A stretch of DNA of 64,000 nt. Source: Didymella arachidicola. Taxonomy: Eukaryota > Ascomycota > Dothideomycetes > Pleosporales > Didymellaceae. Shown in pieces: positions 20,198 to 28,016 of this stretch. The notes below the pieces were generated by a model, which worked only from the letters and a program-made list of their open reading frames with translations, did not search any database and was not told where the DNA came from. The position numbers were made by a program, and so were the translations under genes. The stretch spans positions 1 to 64,000 of the forward strand of contig CM049994.1 of assembly GCA_016630955.3 (NCBI GenBank). The letters run 5' to 3'. Numbering within the stretch: position 1 is the first letter of the stretch; each line of letters opens with the position of its first letter.

Positions 20198-22450
20198 ATG
20201 AGTACTACCTCAGGATCCCGTGCTACCCCAAGCAACTCCAACGCATCACGCCGTACGGCTGATGACGATCTCGACATGGACGAAGAGGCAGCGGCGCCTG
20301 CCCCTACCAGTGTTTACCCAGTGGCTAAACCCGAGGCCTTCGATGGCACTCGCGACAAGCTGGAAGACTGGCTCATGAAGTTCGATCTGTTTTTCATGTT
20401 CCAAGGAGAACGCATCCCAGAGGAGAAACGTGTCACTTTTGTGAGTACGTTTATGAAGGATCGCGCGTTCACTTGGATCAAACCCTTTATTCGCCGTTAC
20501 CACGACGGAGCAAGCAATTCAGCAGACATCGACCCATGGATCGAAGACTTCGATCTGTTCAAGGAACAGATTCGCCAAGTATTTGGAGTACACAACGAAC
20601 CAACCATCGCCCGACGTGAGATTCAGCGCATCCGACAAACTGCGTCCGCCGCCGACTACGCTGCCAAGTTTCAGCAAGTAGCTACGTTCACCGGCTGGGA
20701 CGACGTTGCGTTGATGACCATGTTTAAACAAGGCCTTAAGCCCAAGGTCAAAGAGGAGCTCATGCGGACTGCCGCAGCTACCGATACCTTCGACGCACTA
20801 GTAAACGAAGCAATTAGTATCGACGTTAAGCTCTACGACCTTCAACAAGAACTACGAGAGGACCCTCGTGTGCGAGCCGTGACTCAGGTCACTCGCCCAC
20901 CCCAGGCTCCACGCGACCAGTGGCGCAACAACAACTACCGCCGTGGGCAACGTGGTGGCCTTTACCAAGCCAACATGGGACGCCGTGTCCACAACGATAC
21001 GAACAGTGGATACTACGGTCCTGCAGCAATGGACCTCTCCAACATTAACAAAGGACCTGAACGATGGAATGAGAAAAAGAAGGGTAGTAATAACCGCGGT
21101 GATAAGTCTTCAGTGACTTGTTACGGCTGTGGCAAGACAGGCCACTACGCCCGCGACTGTCGCATGAAGAACAAAGTAACCAGGCAGCTGAACATGCTGG
21201 CTCATGACGACAGCGGCGACCAAGAGTGGGAGGTCGTTACTAATGAGATGGGACGTCTCATGGAAGACCCCACTTCCGGACTCGACAACGACTACATCGA
21301 GGAATCCGACGAAGATGTTTCGAACAAACAAGTTCGGTCACCAACACCCTACCCTAAGGAGGAGTGGATTGACAATGATCCCCGCCAACACCATGTGGTA
21401 GAGTGCGACATTAAGGACGGCAGCATTATTGTCGGCAAACGATACTACGATTCCTTTTTCCGGCTCAACGACAAGTACTATTCAAAGGAAGGGAAACGTT
21501 TAATTGTATGCGACAAAACGCAACATAGTCAGGACATGATGGTCTCGCGCGACCAATCCACCCAGACTCCTGCTTTCCGAGAACCCAAAGCACCAACGAT
21601 AAACTTGACCATTATCAACAACATCCCAGAGCACAAGGGAGAAGCGTCATCCGTTACTATCCAGACACCAAGCCTACAGGATGTCGAGCCTGTCCGTGAT
21701 TGGATGACGGAAGAAAATATTCAACGGTCAAGACGGTACTTGCTCGGTGACCCCGAAGCACTTGAGAGATTCGACCAACAGGTAGCCAATGCACAGAAAA
21801 CCAACAAAGAATGGCACACGGAAGACTTTATCCGCTGGAAAGAAAGCAACTCTGCAACTCAGCAACAGCTGGACGACTACAACTTGTACGCTCGAAGTCG
21901 AGACGAACCCGACTTCGACCGACAGCCCGCTTTGCCAACGACGAGCTATACGTCGAAGCTGTTCCAGGATATTCGAAACCCGTACCATTCTCGACTACCA
22001 CCTACGCAGTGCTACCACGAAGCCTGCGAAGACCACAGACAGTACAAACTGGACAGTGGATGGTTTCCGAGTAAGCCCGAGGGCTGCGAGGAATACTGGT
22101 GGGAATGTACGGATACCTATTGCGCAGAGCACTTGTGGGATAAACGCACGAATCTCCACTTTCCAGGAATTGAATGTGTGGAAGACATATTCAACATGCA
22201 CATGGTCCAAAACGAGAGGTGCTACGGCCAAGAATGGGCTGAGTGCTTCCATCCGAAGTGCAGGAACCACGAGACACTAAAACGCCTGAGCGGTTTTATG
22301 CCCCAGGACGAGTCTTTTTTAGACATATGGCAAACGGACGCCAAGGACAACCCGGACGAGAGCTTTTTCTCAACGCAGTCCAGGGCTCCCGGAATCGACG
22401 TCAGGATTCCAATGAGGCCCAGTCCCTCATCAAATTCCCTGTCGTGCTAG
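20198..22450 (+). CDS. Gag polyprotein of element A, 750 aa
   Basis: ATG at 20198 (MSTTSGSRA), 17 bases after the 5' LTR. A retrotransposon gag domain covers residues ~50-215 (WLMKFDLFF, FTWIKPFIRR, FKQGLKPKVKEEL). A CCHC knuckle CYGCGKTGHYARDC follows near residue 310. Beyond it is an unusual ~420-residue extension ending in three C-x4-C-x2-H modules: CYHEACEDH, CTDTYCAEH and CFHPKCRNH. Gag should package element RNA. Near its end the frame contains T TTT TTA (22315-22321), from which a minus-one shift enters pol; the unshifted frame stops at 22450. Confidence 0.92.
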   Translation: MSTTSGSRATPSNSNASRRTADDDLDMDEEAAAPAPTSVYPVAKPEAFDGTRDKLEDWLMKFDLFFMFQGERIPEEKRVTFVSTFMKDRAFTWIKPFIRRYHDGASNSADIDPWIEDFDLFKEQIRQVFGVHNEPTIARREIQRIRQTASAADYAAKFQQVATFTGWDDVALMTMFKQGLKPKVKEELMRTAAATDTFDALVNEAISIDVKLYDLQQELREDPRVRAVTQVTRPPQAPRDQWRNNNYRRGQRGGLYQANMGRRVHNDTNSGYYGPAAMDLSNINKGPERWNEKKKGSNNRGDKSSVTCYGCGKTGHYARDCRMKNKVTRQLNMLAHDDSGDQEWEVVTNEMGRLMEDPTSGLDNDYIEESDEDVSNKQVRSPTPYPKEEWIDNDPRQHHVVECDIKDGSIIVGKRYYDSFFRLNDKYYSKEGKRLIVCDKTQHSQDMMVSRDQSTQTPAFREPKAPTINLTIINNIPEHKGEASSVTIQTPSLQDVEPVRDWMTEENIQRSRRYLLGDPEALERFDQQVANAQKTNKEWHTEDFIRWKESNSATQQQLDDYNLYARSRDEPDFDRQPALPTTSYTSKLFQDIRNPYHSRLPPTQCYHEACEDHRQYKLDSGWFPSKPEGCEEYWWECTDTYCAEHLWDKRTNLHFPGIECVEDIFNMHMVQNERCYGQEWAECFHPKCRNHETLKRLSGFMPQDESFLDIWQTDAKDNPDESFFSTQSRAPGIDVRIPMRPSPSSNSLSC

Positions 22451-25400
22451 AAGGCACCAGGATGACGGCATTGTTGGACTCAGGAGCACAAAGTAACTAC
22501 GTGTCTCAATCCGCTATCGCGCAAGCAGGCTTGCAGAAGCGAAGAAAGGAGGAACCATACCCTTTACGAGTAGCCAACGGAGAACCAATGCCAGGAGAGT
22601 CGACTGTGACCCACGAAGTGGTACAGCGACGTCTGAAAGTATTCAACCACGAGGAATTGATAGACCTAGATGTTCTGGGAACGGCCGCCCATGATATCAT
22701 ATTAGGACTTCCTTGGTTAAGAGAGCACAACCCATGGATCGACTGGAAGAACCAGCGAATAACGCTCACGTGTCACGGATCAGGTACACCCGGACAGCGA
22801 CCCGCGCAGCTCACGACGCAGCTGGTGGATGAGAAGGAGATCAACAACATCTCTTCGAACAAGACGCGCCAAGATAGAGCGGTCGACCGTGCAGATACCG
22901 ACCAGCCCCCGGATCACAAAGCGACGGTTAAGGAGAACAGTACAACTCCTGACATCCCGGATGAATACAGAGAGTTTATAGACCTCTTCCGCGATGAGAA
23001 GACTGCGAAGGCATTACCGCAGCACCAAGAATGGGACCACGAGATTAAGCTCGAGGAAGGCAAGAAGCCCCCATTCGGGCCAATATACCAGATGTCAGAA
23101 AAGGAACTTGAGGAGCTGCGCAACTACCTCAAGGAGAACCTCGACAAAGGATTCATTCGAGAATCAGAATCCCCAGCAGGATTTCCCGTTCTATTCGTGC
23201 CAAAGAAAGATGGCAAGTTACGACCTTGCATCGATTACCGAAAGCTCAACGATATCACGATCAAAAATCGTTACCCGCTACCGAACATCAGCGAACTTCA
23301 GGATCGGTTAGCCGGAGCACAGTACTTCACTGCGTTAGACCTAAGAGGAGCATACAACCTCATCCGCATGAAGGAGGGCGAAGAATGGAAGACGGCGTTT
23401 AGAACCCGTTATGGTCATTACGAGTATTTGGTTATGCCGTTCGGGCTCACCAACGCACCAGCGACATGTCAGGCCTTAATTAACAACGTACTAAGGGCAC
23501 ACTTGGACATTACCGTGGTAGCGTACCTCGATGACATCCTAGTGTACAGCAAAACACTAGAAGAGCATGTCGAACACGTACGACAAGTGCTTGCCTGCCT
23601 AGGAGCAGCGCACCTACGCTTGAAACCCGAGAAGTGCGAATGGCACAAGGAGGAAGTCGAATTCCTAGGGTTTGTGGTAGGACGATACGGAGTCAAGATG
23701 AGCCAAGCAAAGATTCAGGTTGTGAAGGATTGGCCAACACCCAAAACCGTCAAGAACATCCAAGAGTTCCTTGGGTTTGTCAACTTCAACCGACGCTTCA
23801 TCAAGGATTACTCCACGAAGGCCTTGCCGCTTACGAAACTTACGCGGAAGGACACACCCTTCAAGTGGGGCGAGGATCAGGACAAAGCTTTTGAAACGTT
23901 GAAACAGGCTTGTATAGATCCACCCACGTTGGTTACATTCAGGAGCGGAGAACCGCTACGAATGGAAACAGATGCCTCAGATTTGGCATTAGGAGCATGC
24001 ATCACACAGGAACGAGATGGTCAATGGCACCCGATTGCCTACTATTCACGCAAGTTCTCAGGACCCGAAGAACGATACGACGTACACGACAAAGAATTAC
24101 TCGCGATCGTATCTGCCCTAGAACATTGGCGAGTCTACGCTGAAAGCTGTTCGGAACTTACGATCTACACGGATCACAAAAACCTGGTACACTTCACGAC
24201 AACAAAGGTATTGAACAGGCGACAAGTACGATGGTCCGAGACCCTCGGACAATATAAGTTCAAGATCCTCTATACACCAGGAAAGGACAACGGTAGAGCC
24301 GACGCACTCAGCCGACGACACGACCTCGCAGGATCCAAGACGATCAACGAATCAGCGATCCTTGGTATCAATAGCGACGGATCGTTGGGACCATCCCAGC
24401 AGCTCAACAATATGATGCTAGTACGCCAAGAGCATCATGTACCATCACAGGTACCAGAGGAACTGGAGGAGGAAGTCATAAGCAGTCACCATGATGACCC
24501 GCTTCATGGACACCCCGGTATCACCAGAACAATGGAACTCATCAAAAGACATTACGAGTTCCCGAACATGCGCGACAAAGTCGCCAAGTTCATCAAGAAT
24601 TGCGTAAGCTGTCAACAGAACAAACACAGCACGCACGCCAAGTATGGAGAAGCACAGGCAATGGAGCCGCCAACGGCACCATGGACGAACATCACGATGG
24701 ATTTCGTTACACAGCTACCTGTCTCCAAAGATCCTGTAACAGGATACACCTACGACTCAATCTTCGTTGTAGTCGATCGATTCACGAAAGCCGCTGAGTT
24801 TGTGCCTTTCCGCCACAGCTACACTGCAGAGCAGCTCGCACGAGTGTATCTGGATAGGATTGTTCGACACCACGGCATTTCCGAATCAATCATCAGCGAT
24901 AGAGACAAGTTGTTTACATCGAACTACTGGACCACGCTGCTAGCAGCCATTGGTACCAAGAAAAAACTGTCAACCGCGTATCATCCGCAGACGGATGGCC
25001 AAACAGAACGAGTGAACCAAACAATGGAGACGTACCTCCGCATCTACTGCAACCAGCAGCAAGACAACTGGGTTTCACTGCTACCTATGGCACAAATCGC
25101 GTACAACAACAAATTGTCGGAAGCAACAGGCGTAACGCCGTTCTTTGCAAACCACGGGAGACACCCAAATCTCTTTACCAGATCATTGAACAGTAACATT
25201 CAAACGGAATCAGCGATTAACTCAGTCGAAGCACTGAAGGAAGTACACAGAAAATCGCTCGATAACATCGCCAAAGCTCAGTCACGGAGCATCTCTTATG
25301 TTAACAAGAAACGAAAAACGGCGCCTCTGCTAAAAGAGGGGGATAAAGTGTATCTCCTTACGAAAAACCTACGCACACGGCGACCAACGAAAAAACTGGA

Positions 25401-25731
25401 CAAAGTCAAGGTCGGACCATTTTTCATTTCCAAACAAATCAGCCCAGCCAACTATCGACTTGCGCTGCCTAAGGACGCAAAGATCCATCCAGTGTTCCAC
25501 ATCTCGCTGTTGGAACCAGCCGACCCCAGAACGCCAATCCAGAAAGACTTTCACTACCAGGCAGACGGCCAGGACGAGTGGGAAGTCGAAAAAATAATAC
25601 AACATCGCAATAAAGGCGACGGCGACGAGTACCTAGTCAAATGGTTAGGATACCCGGACTCAGAAAACACGTGGGAACCAAAAGAAAACCTCAACAACTG
25701 CCGCGAGCTACTTCGACAGTACAAAAAATAA
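22243..25731 (+). CDS. Pol polyprotein of element A (protease, RT, RNase H, integrase, chromodomain)
   Basis: Open frame minus-one to gag with 208 bp overlap; probably made only by frameshift at 22315-22321, so the upstream ATG at 22243 need not be used. In order: aspartic protease (LLDSGAQSNYVS), reverse transcriptase with YLDDILVYSK, RNase H (METDASDLALGA, TDHKNLVHF), integrase with an HHCC finger (HGHPGITRTM, CVSCQQNK) and DDE motifs (MDFVTQLP, ISDRDKLFTSNYW, HPQTDGQTERVNQ), and a C-terminal chromodomain (EYLVKWLGYPDSENTWEP). The chromodomain places it among chromoviruses, whose integrase tail targets chromatin. The protein ends 20 residues after the chromodomain, unlike B, C and D, which have longer tails. 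Confidence 0.96.
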   Translation: MLPSEVQEPRDTKTPERFYAPGRVFFRHMANGRQGQPGRELFLNAVQGSRNRRQDSNEAQSLIKFPVVLEGTRMTALLDSGAQSNYVSQSAIAQAGLQKRRKEEPYPLRVANGEPMPGESTVTHEVVQRRLKVFNHEELIDLDVLGTAAHDIILGLPWLREHNPWIDWKNQRITLTCHGSGTPGQRPAQLTTQLVDEKEINNISSNKTRQDRAVDRADTDQPPDHKATVKENSTTPDIPDEYREFIDLFRDEKTAKALPQHQEWDHEIKLEEGKKPPFGPIYQMSEKELEELRNYLKENLDKGFIRESESPAGFPVLFVPKKDGKLRPCIDYRKLNDITIKNRYPLPNISELQDRLAGAQYFTALDLRGAYNLIRMKEGEEWKTAFRTRYGHYEYLVMPFGLTNAPATCQALINNVLRAHLDITVVAYLDDILVYSKTLEEHVEHVRQVLACLGAAHLRLKPEKCEWHKEEVEFLGFVVGRYGVKMSQAKIQVVKDWPTPKTVKNIQEFLGFVNFNRRFIKDYSTKALPLTKLTRKDTPFKWGEDQDKAFETLKQACIDPPTLVTFRSGEPLRMETDASDLALGACITQERDGQWHPIAYYSRKFSGPEERYDVHDKELLAIVSALEHWRVYAESCSELTIYTDHKNLVHFTTTKVLNRRQVRWSETLGQYKFKILYTPGKDNGRADALSRRHDLAGSKTINESAILGINSDGSLGPSQQLNNMMLVRQEHHVPSQVPEELEEEVISSHHDDPLHGHPGITRTMELIKRHYEFPNMRDKVAKFIKNCVSCQQNKHSTHAKYGEAQAMEPPTAPWTNITMDFVTQLPVSKDPVTGYTYDSIFVVVDRFTKAAEFVPFRHSYTAEQLARVYLDRIVRHHGISESIISDRDKLFTSNYWTTLLAAIGTKKKLSTAYHPQTDGQTERVNQTMETYLRIYCNQQQDNWVSLLPMAQIAYNNKLSEATGVTPFFANHGRHPNLFTRSLNSNIQTESAINSVEALKEVHRKSLDNIAKAQSRSISYVNKKRKTAPLLKEGDKVYLLTKNLRTRRPTKKLDKVKVGPFFISKQISPANYRLALPKDAKIHPVFHISLLEPADPRTPIQKDFHYQADGQDEWEVEKIIQHRNKGDGDEYLVKWLGYPDSENTWEPKENLNNCRELLRQYKK
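22315..22321 (+). promoter_or_regulatory. Minus-one ribosomal frameshift site T TTT TTA (element A)
   Basis: In gag frame the codons are TCT TTT TTA, giving the X XXY YYZ heptamer known from retroviral gag-pol shifts. Slipping back one base yields TTT TTT AGA CAT ATG, exactly the pol frame. The same heptamer is at 30134-30140 (B) and, on the minus strand, at 39107-39113 (C). I did not identify a downstream stimulator. Confidence 0.75.
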
Positions 25732-25797
25732 GAACCTGTCAGGATTCAAACCCAACGCAGAAAAACACACGAAAATTATAAAATATAAACATACCTT

Positions 25798-26352
25798 TTA
25801 CGAATTACCGGTAACCTCGGCTCCATCAGCAAGGAAGCCTGGATCGCCCTCCAACACAGACGGCATAAAAGCGCTCCAGTCAAGAGCCAGGGAACCAGGC
25901 ATCAGACCTGCCTCCAGCTGCGCAACCTCCCGATTAATACCCTCAACGGCTTCAAGAGCTTCGATATCCTCAACGTATCGACCAGCCTCATCTACCCACT
26001 GTTGCTCACGACGCTGCAGCATTTTCCTTTGTTTTCGAATACGATCTTTTTTCGCACGCGCGGCCAGAATAGTCTGAAGAGCAGCAGACTCCGCTTCGTC
26101 CGCTTCGGCCTCTTGTTGCTCCAGACGATTCATTTCTCGATCGATTCGTTCGAAATTCGGAACCGGAACCTCCACCGGAATACACTTCTGGGCCCCTGCG
26201 CGATAACAATTCCCACATTCCTTCTTCAACGACGACATCCTACACTCAAGACCTTTTCTGGCGCAGTATTGACAAGACACCATTGCGAGCTGTCCAGTGC
26301 GGTTAATGCGGTCACCGACGGAGTGACGGTATACAGTGCTTCTGGAAACCAT
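25798..26352 (-). CDS. Antisense accessory gene of element A: Zn2Cys6 coiled-coil protein, 184 aa
   Basis: It lies inside the retrotransposon, between pol and the 3' LTR, on the opposite strand, its ATG only 43 bases from the LTR. It must therefore be driven from the LTR or the polypurine region. Six cysteines are spaced C-x2-C-x6-C-x8-C-x2-C-x7-C (CQYCARKGLEC, then CGNCYRAGAQKC), the fungal binuclear zinc cluster. Residues ~65-125 are Glu/Arg/Gln-rich heptads likely to form a coiled coil (REMNRLEQQEAEADEAESA). The C-terminus is acidic with Trp and Phe, as in small activation domains. A second ATG (MVSCQYC) could also start it. I infer a self-encoded DNA-binding regulator. It is unlike the B/C and D proteins except in architecture. 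Confidence 0.8.
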   Translation of the reverse strand: MVSRSTVYRHSVGDRINRTGQLAMVSCQYCARKGLECRMSSLKKECGNCYRAGAQKCIPVEVPVPNFERIDREMNRLEQQEAEADEAESAALQTILAARAKKDRIRKQRKMLQRREQQWVDEAGRYVEDIEALEAVEGINREVAQLEAGLMPGSLALDWSAFMPSVLEGDPGFLADGAEVTGNS

Positions 26353-26394
26353 GAGTCAGTTCATGAGGACATGAAGATTGAAGAGGGGGGATAG

Positions 26395-26902
26395 TGTTAC
26401 GAACCTGAGACGGGGCAAGGCAGAAGATAAGAGAAGGAAGGATTGATGACACTCGGGGACAACCCGCAGGCCTTCAAGAAGGTCAGCACCCGGAACCAAT
26501 GACGACGTAACCCCTCATGTTCCAAAGTCTTGGCGGAACGCCACCATGGAACAAGTCACGTGATGTTCCAAGAATCCCACGATGTTCCAGGGAGTACCAG
26601 GTTGGAACAACTATGGAACAATGGAACAAGAATGGAACACCTGTATGTATATAGTACGTAGGAACACAACTCTTACAGTTCGTGTTCAATCCTAAGTTAA
26701 AGTTTGTCTTTGGATCTCAAACCCAACCTTCGAGCTAGACAGTCTACTCTGTACTACTCATCGTTACCCTGCTCTCAAGACTGACAGATCGTATCTGTAC
26801 ACCTTATTGCAACCAACCCCCTCGGCTTCCTGTCACCGTACTCATCCCTGAGAACCAATAGAATTAGTGCTTACGAGCTTTGCTTAAAGTACGACTTCAA
26901 CA
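26395..26902 (+). repeat. 3' LTR of element A
   Basis: 508 bp, TGTTACGAAC...TTCAACA, matching the 5' LTR at 19673-20180 as far as I can compare. It is preceded by the polypurine tract GAAGAGGGGGGATAG, the plus-strand primer. Confidence 0.95.
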
Positions 26903-27339
26903 AGGACTATAAGATTAAGCTTAAGGAAGGTAAGAAGCCCCTATTTAGGCTAATATACTAGATATTAGAAAAGGAACTTAAAGAGCTACGTAACTACCTT
27001 AAGAAGAACCTTAATAAAGGATTTATTTAAGAATTAGAATTCCTAGCTAGATTTCCTATTCTATTTATACTAAAGAAAGATAGTAAGCTATAACCTTATA
27101 TTAATTACTAAAAGCTTAATAATATTATAATTAAGAATTGTTACCTACTACTAAATATTAGTAAACTTTAGGATTAGTTAGCTAGAGTATAGTACTTTAC
27201 TATATTAGACTTAAGAGGGGTATATAACCTTATCTATATAAAGGAAGGTAAAGAATAGAAGATAGTGTTTAGAACCTATTATAGTTATTATAAGTATTTA
27301 GTTATACTATTTAGGCTTACTAACGCACTAGTAACATAT
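26903..27339 (+). pseudogene. RIP-degraded gypsy pol fossil, segment 3
   Basis: Ungapped against element A pol DNA 23033-23469 (437 bases each), covering the start of the reverse transcriptase. Many in-frame stops come from C to T and G to A changes. It ends in CATAT, the target duplication of element C. Confidence 0.92.
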
Positions 27340-27519
27340 TGTTGAAGTCGTACTTTAAGCAAAGCTCGTAAGCACTAATTCTATTGGTTCTCAGGGATGA
27401 GTACGGTGACAGGAAGCCGAGGGGGTTGGTTGCAATAAGGTGTACAGATACGATCTGTCAGTCTTGAGAGCAGGGTAACGATGAGTAGTACAGAGTAGAC
27501 TGTCTAGCTCGAAGGTTGG
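27340..27519 (-). repeat. 3' LTR of element C, distal (R-U5) part, interrupted by element B
   Basis: TGTTGAAGTC onward, breaking off at GTTGG where element B starts; the U3 part resumes at 34722. Confidence 0.93.
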
Positions 27520-27598
27520 TGTTACGATCTCCGAGTTGCGAGGTACTGATAGGAAGCGGGGCATCGCTAAGGATGACAGCGTGTCACCAATCACGGGA

Positions 27599-27726
27599 CT
27601 CCGGGATGGCATCCCGCCAAGACGTGACCTCCGGGATGGCATGACCTCCGGGGATGGCATGACCTCCGGGGATGGCACGACCTCCGGGATGGCAAGACCT
27701 CCGGGGATGGCACAACCCTTGGGATG
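27599..27726. promoter_or_regulatory. U3 motif cluster of element B: six CCGGG(G)ATGGCA repeats
   Basis: Six near-tandem units of about 17 bases, GACCTCCGGGGATGGCA, fill this part of U3, followed by a lone GGGATG. The first forms GGGATGGCATCCC, a perfect inverted repeat suited to a dimer. TATATAA at 27744-27750 follows, and GTGTTCAA at 27779-27786 is again ~35 bases on, complementary to TTGAACAC at 28002-28009. The GGGATG core is shared with element C, whose Zn2Cys6 protein is nearly the same. Confidence 0.72.
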
Positions 27727-28016
27727 ACCTCCATTACCTTCACTATATAATCTAGTAGGAACACAACTCTTACAGTTCGTGTTCAATCCTAAGTTAAAGT
27801 TTGTCTTTGGATCTCAAACCCAACCTTCGAGCTAGACAGTCTACTCTGTACTACTCATCGTTACCCTGCTCTCAAGACTGACAGATCGTATCTGTACACC
27901 TTATTGCAACCGACCCCTTCGGCTTCCTGTCACCGTACTCATCCCCGAGAACCAATAGAATTAGTGCTTACGAGCTTTGCTTAAAGTACGACTTCAACAT
28001 TTTGAACACCCCCAAG

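Larger units (their letters stand above)
19673..26902 (+). mobile_element. Ty3/gypsy chromovirus element A, complete, TSD AGGAC
   Basis: 7230 bp between TGTTACGAAC and TTCAACA, with 508-bp LTRs (19673-20180 and 26395-26902) that look identical, and AGGAC at 19668-19672 and 26903-26907. In order: 5' LTR, self-priming site, gag, pol in the minus-one frame, an antisense Zn2Cys6 gene, a polypurine tract ending GAGGGGGGATAG, 3' LTR. It is inserted in the RIP-degraded pol fossil. Identical LTRs and open frames point to a very recent insertion. Confidence 0.97.

Noticed and set aside
22506..24797. Many 60-105-codon frames opposite or offset to pol, repeated in every element
   Set aside because: Repeated because pol is repeated; composition is that of a shadow frame. 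Only the frames beyond the chromodomain have a real motif.
27599..27726. CRISPR-like array of regularly spaced repeats
   Set aside because: Units are ~17 bp nearly head-to-tail, lie in the U3 of an LTR, and occur in both LTRs of a eukaryotic retrotransposon; there are no spacers.
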